Positions 33,830-42,371 of a DNA stretch of 64,000 bases are shown here, piece after piece. The DNA is taken from contig NZ_JBHTKH010000008.1 in NCBI RefSeq assembly GCF_042676085.1, forward strand, positions 1-64,000. The letters run 5' to 3'. The stretch is from Terrabacter terrigena. GTDB lineage: Bacteria; Actinomycetota; Actinomycetes; Actinomycetales; Dermatophilaceae. The translations under genes were made by a program, and so were the position numbers. The notes beneath the pieces are model-generated. The model saw only the letters and a program-made list of their open reading frames with translations. It ran no database searches and was not told the origin of the DNA. Position 1 is the first letter of the stretch; each line of letters begins with the position of its first letter.

Positions 33830-34858
33830 GTGAGGCGCATGCTCGACCGGATGGCGCTCGTCGTGGCGGCGGTCTGCGCCGGCGCCTGCGTGCTGCTCGC
33901 CACGGCCGTCATCGCCTTCGTCGTCGCGAGCCGTCGCGACGTCGTCACCGACTGGCTCGCCGCCGACCCGTCCGCGGGTGTCGCCCGTTTCGGGGCGGTG
34001 ATGCTGGTCGTCGGCGCGCTCGCCGGCGTGACGGCATACCTCGTGACGCTCGGCACCCGCGCCCGTGTCGAGCGCTCGTCCCGGGAGCTCGTCGAGCTCG
34101 CCACGCGTTTCGCGGCCGGCGAGGCCCGCCTCACCCCCGTGCACTCCGAGATCGACGAGATCGAGCACGTCTCCGGTGTCATGACCCGACGCGCCCACGA
34201 CATGACGAAGTCCCTCGCCGCCGAGCGCGACTTCGCCGCCGACGCCTCCCACCAGCTGCGCACGCCGCTCACCGCACTGCTCATGCGGCTCGAGGAGATC
34301 TCCGAGACCGACGACGCCGACGTGGTCAAGGAGGAGGCCAACATCGCCATCGCGCAGGTCGAGCGCCTCACCCGCGTCGTCGACGACCTGCTCGGCCGCA
34401 CCCGCGGCTCCGGCGGACCGTCCCCGGCGGTCTCGCTCGACTCGGTCATCGCCGCCCTGCAGCGCGAGTGGCAGCCCGCCTTCGAGCAGGCGCGGCGCTC
34501 CGTGCGCGTGCGCGGGGAGCGGGGTCTCTTCGTGCGCTCGACGCCCGTCGCGCTCTCGCAGGTGCTCTCGACGCTGCTCGAGAACTCGCTCGTCCACGGG
34601 CGCGGCACGGTCGACGTGCACGCGCGTCGTTCCGGGCCGTCGGTCATCATCGAGGTCAGCGACCAGGGCGACGGCGTGCCCGCCGCGATGGCGCCGCACA
34701 TCTTCGAGCGCTCGGTCAGCAGCGGCGCCGGGGGGAGCACGGGCCTGGGGCTCGCCCTCGCCCGCGACCTCGCCGAGTCCAACGGCGGTCGCCTCGACCT
34801 CGTCCAGGCGCAGCCGGCCCGTTTCGCGCTCTTCCTCTCCGAGGCGGAGACCGACTGA
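33830..34858 (+). CDS. sensor histidine kinase
   Basis: 342 aa. Two N-terminal membrane helices (about residues 8-33 and 50-72) enclose only a short extracellular loop of about 17 residues, so sensing is probably intramembrane. A HAMP-like linker, the H-box ASHQLRTPLTAL, an N-box ending LLENSLVHG, and glycine boxes DQGDGVP and GSTGLGLALARDLAES follow. The GTG two bases after the regulator stop is used; an ATG at 33839 is an alternative. Confidence 0.92.
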   Translation: MRRMLDRMALVVAAVCAGACVLLATAVIAFVVASRRDVVTDWLAADPSAGVARFGAVMLVVGALAGVTAYLVTLGTRARVERSSRELVELATRFAAGEARLTPVHSEIDEIEHVSGVMTRRAHDMTKSLAAERDFAADASHQLRTPLTALLMRLEEISETDDADVVKEEANIAIAQVERLTRVVDDLLGRTRGSGGPSPAVSLDSVIAALQREWQPAFEQARRSVRVRGERGLFVRSTPVALSQVLSTLLENSLVHGRGTVDVHARRSGPSVIIEVSDQGDGVPAAMAPHIFERSVSSGAGGSTGLGLALARDLAESNGGRLDLVQAQPARFALFLSEAETD

Positions 34859-34948
34859 CCGTCCGGTCGACGGCCGGTCGGCGCAGGGGTCGAGGGCGTG
34901 CTGTGGCGGGTCCGGTCGAAGCCGCCGGGAACGCCCGGTGCTGCGGGG

Positions 34949-34954
34949 TAGGGT
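34949..34954 (+). promoter_or_regulatory. -10 box TAGGGT, leaderless gtrA mRNA
   Basis: TAGGGT ends six bases before the GTG at 34961. Confidence 0.6.
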
Positions 34955-34960
34955 GCCCGC

Positions 34961-35608
34961 GTGAGGCGCCTGCATGAGTTCCTGTTCGTGCGCCACCGCC
35001 ACAACTGGGTCCTGCTGCTCCGGTTCGGCGTCGTGGGCGCCTCCGGCGTGCTCGTCAACCTGCTCACACTGATCGTCGTCAAGAAGCTCGGCCCGGGCTT
35101 CGACCAGGCGATCGTCGGACTGCCCGCGAGCGACTTCAACGTGCGCTGGTACCACGTCTACTCGACCGTCGCGTTCGTCGTCGCCAACCTCTGGAACTTC
35201 CAGCTCAACCGCACCTGGACCTTCCGCACGGCCGCGCACGCCCGCTGGTGGCACGAGTACTGGCCGTTCCTCGCCGTCGGGCTGCTCGGCCAGGTCGTCG
35301 GCCTGCTCCTGCTCACGATGCTGATGCACCTCAACTCGCCACTGCACCTGCCCACCTCGGTCTTCGACGACTCGACCGGTTTCCGCACCCGCCTCTACTG
35401 GGCGCAGCTCATCGTCATCGCCGTCGTCACGCCGATCTCCTTCGTGCTCAACAAGCTCTGGACCTTCGCCGCCGTGCGCAGCCACCACCCGGATCTCGCC
35501 GACCCGAGCCACGCCGAGGCGGTGCTCCATGACGAGGGGGCGGACGCCGAGCTCGGCGCCGGACAGGCAGCCGGCTCCGCGACGGGCCGCCCCGACCGGA
35601 GCCTCTGA
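34961..35608 (+). CDS. GtrA family membrane protein
   Basis: 215 aa with four membrane helices and the paired GtrA motifs NFQLNRTWTFR and FVLNKLWTF. GtrA proteins help move polyprenyl-linked sugars or modify surface glycans; in mycobacteria a GtrA-like protein next to purK (Rv3277) has the same position. The C-terminal 40 residues are polar and probably cytosolic. Confidence 0.88.
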   Translation: MRRLHEFLFVRHRHNWVLLLRFGVVGASGVLVNLLTLIVVKKLGPGFDQAIVGLPASDFNVRWYHVYSTVAFVVANLWNFQLNRTWTFRTAAHARWWHEYWPFLAVGLLGQVVGLLLLTMLMHLNSPLHLPTSVFDDSTGFRTRLYWAQLIVIAVVTPISFVLNKLWTFAAVRSHHPDLADPSHAEAVLHDEGADAELGAGQAAGSATGRPDRSL

Positions 35609-35615
35609 GGCCCAG

Positions 35616-35621
35616 TACGCT
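35616..35621 (+). promoter_or_regulatory. -10 box TACGCT, leaderless purK mRNA
   Basis: TACGCT ends eight bases before the purK GTG at 35630. Confidence 0.5.
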
Positions 35622-35629
35622 TGGGCGAC

Positions 35630-36835
35630 GTGAGCAAGCCGAAGCGCGCCCCCGGAGGATTTCCCGTCGTCGGCGTCGTCGGCGGTGGCCAGCTGGCCCG
35701 CATGATGCAGGGCCCGGCCGTCGAGCTCGGCATCCAGCTCTCGGTGCTCGCCGAGAGCGACACGGCCGCGGCAGCGCTCGTGGTGCCGAGCTCGCCCGTG
35801 GGCGAGCACACCGACCTCGACACGGTGCGCGCCTTCGCCGAGCACTGCGACGTCGTCACCTTCGACCACGAGCACGTGCCGCCGGAGGTGCTCGAGGCGC
35901 TCGAGGCCGAGGGCATCGCCATCCATCCCACACGCGCAGCGCTGCGCTTCGCCCAGGACAAGCTGGCCATGCGCGAGCGACTCACCGACCTCGGCATCGC
36001 GTGCCCTCGCTGGGCGCGTGCCACGACCGCCGACGAGGTCACCGCCTTCGGTGACGAGGTGGGCTGGCCGATCATCGCCAAGACCCCGCGCGGCGGCTAC
36101 GACGGCAAGGGGGTGGCCGTCGCGCGCTCGGCCGACGACGTCGCCCAGTGGCTCGCCCGTGTCGGGGAGCCGGGGCCGCTCGCGGACGGACTGCTCCTCG
36201 AGGAGAAGGTCGACTTCGTCCGCGAGCTCGCCGTCCTCGTGGCGCGCAGCCCGTCAGGCCAGGCCGCGGCCTGGCCGGTCGTCGAGACGGTCCAGACCGA
36301 CGGCATCTGCACCGAGGTCCTCGCGCCTGCCCCCACGCTCGACCCCGACCTCGCCTCGGTCGCCACGGAGGCCGCCCTGCGCATCGCCGGTGAGCTCGGC
36401 GTCACCGGCGTGCTCGCCGTGGAGATGTTCGAGGTGCGTCCCGGGACGGGCGGGAGGGCGGCATACGTCGTCAACGAGCTCGCGATGCGGCCGCACAACA
36501 GCGGTCACTGGACCATGGACGGCGCCGTCACGGGTCAGTTCGAGCAGCACCTGCGTGCGGTCCTCGACCTGCCGCTCGGCGACCCCCGGGCCCGTTCGCC
36601 GTGGACCGTCATGGCCAACGTGCTCGGCGGCGACCTGCCCGAGCACGAGGAGCTCTACTCCGCCTACCGCCACATCATGGCCCGCGACCCCGGAGCCAAG
36701 GTCCACGTCTACGGCAAGGGGGTGCGCCCCGGCCGCAAGATCGGTCACGTCAACGTCAGCTCGGGCGACCTCGACGACGCACGTGACCGCGCCGGGCACG
36801 CCGCCGACTACCTCCGAGGAGTGATCACCGAATGA
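35630..36835 (+). CDS. purK: 5-(carboxyamino)imidazole ribonucleotide synthase
   Basis: 401 aa ATP-grasp enzyme of de novo purine synthesis: it carboxylates AIR with bicarbonate and ATP to N5-CAIR. GVVGGGQLARMM at the N-terminus, KTPRGGYDGKGV, EEKVDFVRELAVLV and NELAMRPHNSGHWT are diagnostic. It overlaps purE by ATGA, giving coupled translation of the two consecutive pathway enzymes. Confidence 0.97.
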   Translation: MSKPKRAPGGFPVVGVVGGGQLARMMQGPAVELGIQLSVLAESDTAAAALVVPSSPVGEHTDLDTVRAFAEHCDVVTFDHEHVPPEVLEALEAEGIAIHPTRAALRFAQDKLAMRERLTDLGIACPRWARATTADEVTAFGDEVGWPIIAKTPRGGYDGKGVAVARSADDVAQWLARVGEPGPLADGLLLEEKVDFVRELAVLVARSPSGQAAAWPVVETVQTDGICTEVLAPAPTLDPDLASVATEAALRIAGELGVTGVLAVEMFEVRPGTGGRAAYVVNELAMRPHNSGHWTMDGAVTGQFEQHLRAVLDLPLGDPRARSPWTVMANVLGGDLPEHEELYSAYRHIMARDPGAKVHVYGKGVRPGRKIGHVNVSSGDLDDARDRAGHAADYLRGVITE

Positions 36836-37392
36836 GCGCGACCGCAGCGACCCCGCCCTCCAACGAGGGCGCCGCGCCCGTCGTCGGCATCGTCATGGGC
36901 AGCGACAGCGACTGGCCCGTCATGCGCGAGGCCGCCCGGGCGCTCGAGGAGTTCGGCATCCCCTACGAGGCCGACGTCGTCTCGGCGCACCGGATGCCAG
37001 ACGAGATGATCGCCTACGGCCAGGGCGCTGCCGCCCGGGGCCTGCGCGTCGTCATCGCCGGGGCCGGGGGAGCTGCGCACCTGCCCGGCATGCTGGCCTC
37101 GGTGACGCCGCTGCCCGTCGTGGGCGTGCCGGTGCCCCTGAAGTACCTCGACGGGATGGACTCGCTCCTGTCGATCGTCCAGATGCCCGGGGGTGTCCCC
37201 GTCGCCACCGTGTCGATCGGTGGGGCGAGGAACGCGGGGCTGCTCGCGGCGAGGATCGTCGGGACGGGCAGCGACGAGCTCGCGGACGACGTGCGCGAGC
37301 GGATGGTGGCCTTCCAGGCCGACCTGCGCGACCAGGCGCACGCCAAGGGCGCGTCGCTGCGCGAGCACGTCTCGCGGGGGCTCGGCGACTGA
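36832..37392 (+). CDS. purE: 5-(carboxyamino)imidazole ribonucleotide mutase
   Basis: 186 aa. MGSDSDWPVM, SAHRMPDEM and IAGAGGAAHLPGM are the phosphate-binding and catalytic (Ser, His) motifs of class I PurE, which converts N5-CAIR to CAIR. The ATG overlaps the purK stop by four bases. Confidence 0.97.
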   Translation: MSATAATPPSNEGAAPVVGIVMGSDSDWPVMREAARALEEFGIPYEADVVSAHRMPDEMIAYGQGAAARGLRVVIAGAGGAAHLPGMLASVTPLPVVGVPVPLKYLDGMDSLLSIVQMPGGVPVATVSIGGARNAGLLAARIVGTGSDELADDVRERMVAFQADLRDQAHAKGASLREHVSRGLGD

Positions 37393-37419
37393 CCGTCGCG
37401 GGTGGCCCGGCGCTCGGGG

Positions 37420-38103
37420 TCAGCGGGGTTCGTCGAGGAACTCGCGTGCGGCGGCCGTGAACGCGTCGGGCTCGTGGGCGTGCACGAGGTGCCCGGCGTC
37501 GATGCGCTGGAGCCTGCCGTCCACGACGGAGTCGGCCATCTCCTGCACGTGTGCCGCCGGTATCGGGCTGGACGGCCCTCCCCAGACGACGAGCGTCGGC
37601 GCGCAGATCCTCGCCACGCGCTCCGGCCACCGCGGGTCGGGTGCGTCGATCTGCGCGCGCACCTGGGTCACCGCCTCCCAGTCGAAGGCGAGCTCACCCT
37701 CGGGCGGCGTCGGCTGGCGCGGATCGCGCGGGTGGGGGACCGGCACGTCCTCGAGGACGAGCCGGCGCACGAGCCCGGGACGGCGGCCCGCGAGGAGCAC
37801 GGCGACGAGCCCACCGAGCGAGTGGGCGACGAGGTCGACGGGCCGGCCGGCGGGGTCGGCGGCGACGAGCCGTTCGACCGTTGCGACCAGGTCGTCGGCG
37901 AGCTCGTCGAGAGCGTAGCTCCCGGGCCACGGGCTCGACCCGTGCCCGCGCAGGTCGACCGCGACGACGAGGCGGTCGGCAGCGAGCGCACCGGCGACGG
38001 CGGCCCAGTCGGCGCCCGTCTCACCGGTCGCGTGGACGAGCACGACCGTCGGCGCGTCTCCGGGGCGGCCCCACCGGCGCTCGTGGAGCAGCAGGGCGGC
38101 CAC
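37420..38103 (-). CDS. alpha/beta hydrolase
   Basis: 227 aa, slightly short for the fold. The oxyanion region is LVHATGETGADW, the nucleophile elbow is VAHSLGGL, and the acid and His are probably in LVVWGGPSSP and IDAGHLVHAH. A GTG at 38103 opens the frame 16 bases after the stop of the CoA-binding protein gene, so the two are probably co-transcribed. Substrate unknown. Confidence 0.85.
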   Translation of the reverse strand: MAALLLHERRWGRPGDAPTVVLVHATGETGADWAAVAGALAADRLVVAVDLRGHGSSPWPGSYALDELADDLVATVERLVAADPAGRPVDLVAHSLGGLVAVLLAGRRPGLVRRLVLEDVPVPHPRDPRQPTPPEGELAFDWEAVTQVRAQIDAPDPRWPERVARICAPTLVVWGGPSSPIPAAHVQEMADSVVDGRLQRIDAGHLVHAHEPDAFTAAAREFLDEPR

Positions 38104-38118
38104 GCGTACGTCCGTGGC

Positions 38119-38583
38119 TCAGTCGGTCACGGCGGATGCGCCGTCGCCGGGCCGGATGCGGGGGTACTCGATCTTCGGGCACGTGTCCATGACGACGGCG
38201 AGCCCCGCCTCCTCCGCGCGAGCGGCAGCTGCCTCGTCGATGACCCCGAGCTGGAGCCACACCGCCTCGATGCCGAGCCGCGCACTCTCGGCGATCGCCT
38301 CGTCGACGACCGCGCCCACGCGCTGGCTGTTGACGAAGCAGTCGACGACCTTGACGACCGTGCCGTCGGGGATGTCGGCGAGCGACTTGTAGCCCTGTGC
38401 ACCGTGCACCGTCGCGGCGCTCGGGTGCACCGGGACGAGCCGGATGCCGAGCTCGCGCTGGAGCCACAGCGAGACCCGGTACGCCGTGCGGTCGGGGTTG
38501 TCGCCGAGCCCGACGACAGCCCAGGTTGCCGGCGTGTGCAGCAGGTCACGGATGACGTCGGCGTCGTTGTGGTGCGGGCTCAT
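38119..38583 (-). CDS. CoA-binding domain protein (YccU-like)
   Basis: 154 aa with a single CoA/NAD-type Rossmann domain (TWAVVGLGDNPDRTAYRVS, YKSLADIP, AVWLQLGVIDEAAA, MDTCPKIEYPRI), typical of the YccU family. These bind CoA or a related nucleotide; no enzymatic role is known. The ATG at 38583 is seven bases after GAGGAT, a poor -10 match; an ATG at 38592 would add three residues. Confidence 0.87.
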   Translation of the reverse strand: MSPHHNDADVIRDLLHTPATWAVVGLGDNPDRTAYRVSLWLQRELGIRLVPVHPSAATVHGAQGYKSLADIPDGTVVKVVDCFVNSQRVGAVVDEAIAESARLGIEAVWLQLGVIDEAAAARAEEAGLAVVMDTCPKIEYPRIRPGDGASAVTD

Positions 38584-38658
38584 GGCTTCCATCCTCACAC
38601 GCACGACCTCAGCGATCGCGCCCAGAGGCCACCCAGCCGGGCGTGGTTGGATGGCTGG

Positions 38659-39678
38659 ATGCGATTTGGAATGTTCGTCCCGCAGGGTTGGCGCATGGAT
38701 CTCGTCGGCATCGAGCCGGCGCAGCAGTGGGAGGCCATGGTCAATCTCGCCAAGCACGCCGACGACGGCGACGTCTTCGAGTCCATCTGGGTCTACGACC
38801 ACTTCCACACCGTGCCGCAGCCCTCTGACGAGGCGACGCACGAGGCGTGGACGCTCATGGCCGGCTTCGCCGCCGCCACGAGCCGGGTCAGGCTCGGCCA
38901 GATGTGCACGTGCATGGCCTACCGCAACCCTGCCTACCTGGCGAAGGTCGCCGCGACCGTCGACGTCATCTCGGGCGGCCGCACCGAGATGGGCATCGGC
39001 GCCGGCTGGTACGAGCACGAGTGGCGGGCCTACGGCTACGGCTTCCCCAAGGCCGGTGACCGTCTCGGCATGCTCCGTGAGGGTGTGCAGGTCTTCCGCG
39101 ACATGTGGACCAAGGGCTCGGCCACGCTCGACGGCACGTACTACCAGGTGGACGGCGCACTCTGCGCGCCGCGGCCCCTGCAGGGCACGAGCCACCCGGG
39201 CAGCGCCGACAACGGCATCCCGATGTGGATCGCCGGAGGCGGCGAGAAGGTCACGCTGAAGATCGTGGCGCAGTACGCCGACTACGCGAACATCGACGGC
39301 ACGCCCCACGGGTTCGACCACAAGAGCAAGATCCTCGAGGGTCACTGCAAGGACGTCGGACGCGACTTCGACTCGATCGTGCGCTCGGCCAACTACAACG
39401 TCGTCATCGGCGAGACCGAGGCCGACGTGGAGGACCGCCTCGCCTTCAACGGTGAGCTGCTCCGCCGCGGTGGCGTGCCCGAGAACAAGGTCGCCGAGCA
39501 CGTCGAGAACCTGCGCAAGCAGCCCGCGGTCGGAACGCCCGAGCAGATCGTCGAGGTGTTCAAGGACATGAAGGCCCGCGGCATGACGTACGCGATCACC
39601 TACTTCGGCGAGGCGGCGTACGACCGCTCGGGCATCGAGCTCTTCGAGGAGGAGGTCGCGCCCGAGCTCAAGGGCTGA
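38659..39678 (+). CDS. LLM class F420-dependent oxidoreductase
   Basis: 339 aa of the luciferase-like (TIM barrel) family: FGMFVPQGWRMDLVGI at the start, ESIWVYDHFHTVPQP, and GAGWYEHEWRAYGYGFP, the last being diagnostic of the F420 subgroup. It transfers hydride between F420 and an unidentified substrate, implying that the organism makes F420. The ATG follows TTGGAT by six bases, perhaps another leaderless start. The glycan island begins immediately downstream, across a 40-base perfect palindrome. Confidence 0.9.
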   Translation: MRFGMFVPQGWRMDLVGIEPAQQWEAMVNLAKHADDGDVFESIWVYDHFHTVPQPSDEATHEAWTLMAGFAAATSRVRLGQMCTCMAYRNPAYLAKVAATVDVISGGRTEMGIGAGWYEHEWRAYGYGFPKAGDRLGMLREGVQVFRDMWTKGSATLDGTYYQVDGALCAPRPLQGTSHPGSADNGIPMWIAGGGEKVTLKIVAQYADYANIDGTPHGFDHKSKILEGHCKDVGRDFDSIVRSANYNVVIGETEADVEDRLAFNGELLRRGGVPENKVAEHVENLRKQPAVGTPEQIVEVFKDMKARGMTYAITYFGEAAYDRSGIELFEEEVAPELKG

Positions 39679-39684
39679 CGCTCG

Positions 39685-39730
39685 GTTCGATGTATCTGCG
39701 CGTCACCGGGGACGCGCAGATACATCGAAC
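39685..39730. repeat. 20-bp perfect palindrome at island border
   Basis: A perfect 20-bp inverted repeat (39685-39704 and 39711-39730; arm begins GTTCGATGTATCTGCG) with an ACCGGG loop fills most of the 56-base gap between convergent genes. It can act as a bidirectional terminator, but the stem is AT-richer and longer than other terminators here and lacks a T tract, so a mobile or recombination-related palindrome is possible. Confidence 0.8.
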
Positions 39731-39734
39731 GGGG

Positions 39735-40526
39735 TCACCAGGCGGTCCAGCCGCCGTCGACGGCGACGACCTGCCCCGTGACGTACGCCGACGCGTCGGA
39801 GGCGAGCCAGGTGACGACGCCCCGGAAGTCGTCCTCGGTGCCCATCCGACCGAGCGGCGTGAGCCGTTCGTAGCGCTCCACGAACGCATCGTCCTGTCCG
39901 CGCGCGATGCCGCCCGGGGCGAACGCGTTGACCCGCACCTCGGGCGCGAGCACCGTCGAGAGGTAGCGGGTCAGCTGGGCGAGCCCGCCCTTGCTCGCCG
40001 CGTATGCCGCCGGGTTGCCCATGCGCGTGCCCTCGTAGAGGTTCAGGTTCGGCCCGACGAGGCCGTAGATGCTCGACACGTTGACGACGCTGCCGTGGCC
40101 GGTCGCGCGCAGCAGCGGAGCGAGCCGCCGGGTGAGCGAGAAGGGCGCCGTGAGGTTGAGGGCGAGCGCCGTCGCGAAGGCCTCGTCGGTCTGCTCGTCG
40201 AACGGGACGGCATACCCGGGCACGCCGGAGGTGCCCGTGAAAGCCGCGTTGTTGACGAGCACGTCGCACGCGCCGAGGTCGGTGACGACGTCGACGACGT
40301 ACGACAGGCCGTGTGGCTCAAGGAGGTTCGCGCCGAGGGCAACGTGGCCGGAGCCGTGCAGCGCGCTCGCCACCTCGGCGCACGCGGTCTCGTCGAGGTC
40401 GACGACGACGACGCGTGCACCCGCCGCCGCCAGCGCGTCGGCCAGGACCCGCCCGAGGGGACCTGCCCCACCGGTGACGACCGCCGTGCGGGTCGAGAGG
40501 TCCGTGAGGTGGGTGGTCGGCCTCAT
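39735..40526 (-). CDS. SDR family oxidoreductase, PtmA-like
   Basis: 263 aa short-chain dehydrogenase. The NAD(P) motif is VTGGAGPLGR, then NNAAF, catalytic Ser in VVNVSSIYGLVG and Tyr/Lys in YAASKGG. Its position directly after a LegF/PtmB-like cytidylyltransferase (ATGA overlap) is that of PtmA in Campylobacter legionaminic acid clusters. The exact reaction is not settled by sequence; a role in supplying or modifying an amino-sugar precursor is inferred. Confidence 0.82.
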   Translation of the reverse strand: MRPTTHLTDLSTRTAVVTGGAGPLGRVLADALAAAGARVVVVDLDETACAEVASALHGSGHVALGANLLEPHGLSYVVDVVTDLGACDVLVNNAAFTGTSGVPGYAVPFDEQTDEAFATALALNLTAPFSLTRRLAPLLRATGHGSVVNVSSIYGLVGPNLNLYEGTRMGNPAAYAASKGGLAQLTRYLSTVLAPEVRVNAFAPGGIARGQDDAFVERYERLTPLGRMGTEDDFRGVVTWLASDASAYVTGQVVAVDGGWTAW

Positions 40527-41302
40527 CGGACGGCTCCCTCGGTGGTCGTGGCGACGTCGAGCCAGGGCAGCGTGATGAGCCGGGCCCCGATGAGGGCCTC
40601 GATGAGGCGGAACTCGTACTCGTCGTCGATCGAGAAGGCCTGGGCCTCGGGGATCTCGAGCCCGGCGTGGGTGCCCTCGTCGAACCACGAGCCCTCGAGG
40701 CGGCGCACGAAGTCGGCGCGCCAGAGGTAGAAGTTGCCGTTGATGCGCAGGAACCGGTCGACGTCCTGGCGTCGGGTGACACCGGTGCCGGCGTCGAAGT
40801 AGCGGTGCAGGGCGCCGCCTGCTCGGGACGTGTCGGGCCGCACGCCCACCCAGACCGGGTTGAACGTCGGTTCGGAGACGCTGATGACGCCGTCGAGGGC
40901 CGCCGTCGTGGCGAGCCGGCGGGCCGCCTCGGCGAGCTGCTCGGGCACCCGGGCCGGGCTGGTCGGGTCGAGGAGCAGCACGGCGTCGTACGCGGCGCCC
41001 TCGTCGCGCTCGGCCCACTCGAGGGCGTGCCGCACCACCGGAGCCATCGGGGTGTCGTCGGCCGCGAGCTCGGCCGGGCGCAGGAACGGCGCCTCGCCGC
41101 CGTGCTCCCGCACGATGCCGGCGATCTCGGCGGAGTCGGTGGTGACGATGCAGCGGGTCACCTCGGGCGTCAGGGCAGCCGCGCGCACGCTGTGCACGAC
41201 GAGCGGCAGGCCCCACATGGGCAGGATGTTCTTGCCGGGCAGGCCCTTGGAGCCTCCGCGTGCCGGGATCACGGCCAGGATGCGTGGAGGGGAGTCGGTC
41301 AC
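40523..41302 (-). CDS. CMP-nonulosonate cytidylyltransferase, LegF/NeuA-like
   Basis: 259 aa acylneuraminate cytidylyltransferase family protein. The nucleotide-binding signature AVIPARGGSKGLPGKNI is at the N-terminus, then TTDSAEIA, LLDPTSPAR and the C-terminal DDEYEFRLIEALI. It would activate a nonulosonic acid with CTP, the last step before glycosyl transfer. In this cluster the likely substrate is legionaminic acid. It overlaps both neighbours (GTGA and ATGA). Confidence 0.85.
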   Translation of the reverse strand: MTDSPPRILAVIPARGGSKGLPGKNILPMWGLPLVVHSVRAAALTPEVTRCIVTTDSAEIAGIVREHGGEAPFLRPAELAADDTPMAPVVRHALEWAERDEGAAYDAVLLLDPTSPARVPEQLAEAARRLATTAALDGVISVSEPTFNPVWVGVRPDTSRAGGALHRYFDAGTGVTRRQDVDRFLRINGNFYLWRADFVRRLEGSWFDEGTHAGLEIPEAQAFSIDDEYEFRLIEALIGARLITLPWLDVATTTEGAVR

Positions 41303-42327
41303 GTGGGCTCCTCGGGAGGGCGCGGTCGGTCGCCGTCGGCCAGGCCGGTGGTGCGTGCCTCGTCGCACAGGCGGACCGCCGCGACGCCGTCGGCAAGGGT
41401 TGCGGGGGCGCCGCGCGCGATGCGCTGGTCGGCCGGCGCCGTCGGCAGCAGGTCGAGGGCGGCCCGAGCCTGGGTGCCCATGACGATGTCCCGGTCGAGG
41501 TCGAGGTCGAACACCTGGTCGGTGGTGTCCCCCTCGGGGGTGGTGTGCCGCACCGTTGCCCTGACGATGTCCCACTCGAGGCGGCCCCCGGGGGACTGGA
41601 CGACGACCCCGCGGCTCGTCGGGCGCGTCGTGTAGTCGAGGCGTGCCGTGACGGTGAACGACCGGTCGGTCGACCAGAGCAGGGTCGCGGCCTGGTCGGA
41701 CTCGATCTCGAGGGGGCCGCTCGTCTCGACGGCCGCCCCGAGGAGGGTCGGCGCGCCGAAGAGGACGCCGGCGTAGTCGATCTCGTGGACGAGGTCGCGG
41801 AGGACACCGCCCTCGTCGACGCGCGCCGAGTAGGACTCGCGGTAGTCGCGGTCGGGCCGCCAGTCGGGCAGCCACGACTGCGACCACACGTGGGCGGAGC
41901 CGGGTGGGGTGAGGTGGCGCACGAGCCGGTGGAGGTGGCGGAACCCCTCGTGGGCGCGCAGCGGTGCGGCCACCCAGACGAGCGTGTGCCGCAGGTGCGC
42001 CGTCAGCGCGGCGGCGTCGGCAGCCGTGGGCGCGACCGGCTTCTCGAGCAGGACCTTCTCGGCGCCGCCGTCGAGGGCCTCGAGCGCGTCGGCGACGTGG
42101 CGTGACGTGTCGGTGGCGACGACGACGAGGGCGGCGCCGCGCACGGCATCCGGTCCGCTCGTGTCGTCGAGGAGGCGCGCCCCCGTCGCCTCGTCGACGG
42201 CGTCGGCAGCGGCCGGGCCCCGGTCGCGGACGGGCCAGAGCGCGACGTCGGCACCGACCTGGCGGAAGACACGCGCGTGTCGCTGCCCGATCGAGCCGGA
42301 CCCGCGCACGACGACGCTCGCGCTCAC
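41299..42327 (-). CDS. Gfo/Idh/MocA family oxidoreductase, PtmF-like
   Basis: 342 aa. An N-terminal NAD(P) fold (VVVRGSGSIGQRHARVF) is followed by LLEKPVAPTAADAAAL, the EKP motif of the family, and a C-terminal beta-sheet domain. Campylobacter legionaminic acid loci carry a comparable oxidoreductase gene beside ptmA and ptmB; a role in the early amino-sugar steps is inferred. It is the first gene of the minus-strand three-gene operon, divergent from the flippase gene with 44 bases between. Confidence 0.75.
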   Translation of the reverse strand: MSASVVVRGSGSIGQRHARVFRQVGADVALWPVRDRGPAAADAVDEATGARLLDDTSGPDAVRGAALVVVATDTSRHVADALEALDGGAEKVLLEKPVAPTAADAAALTAHLRHTLVWVAAPLRAHEGFRHLHRLVRHLTPPGSAHVWSQSWLPDWRPDRDYRESYSARVDEGGVLRDLVHEIDYAGVLFGAPTLLGAAVETSGPLEIESDQAATLLWSTDRSFTVTARLDYTTRPTSRGVVVQSPGGRLEWDIVRATVRHTTPEGDTTDQVFDLDLDRDIVMGTQARAALDLLPTAPADQRIARGAPATLADGVAAVRLCDEARTTGLADGDRPRPPEEPT

Positions 42328-42358
42328 GACGCGCTCACCCGGCCCTCCTTCGCCCTAG

Positions 42359-42364
42359 TAGGTT
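42359..42364 (+). promoter_or_regulatory. -10 box TAGGTT, leaderless flippase mRNA
   Basis: TAGGTT ends seven bases before the GTG at 42372, within the 44-base divergent gap of the glycan island. Confidence 0.6.
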
Positions 42365-42371
42365 TCCCATC

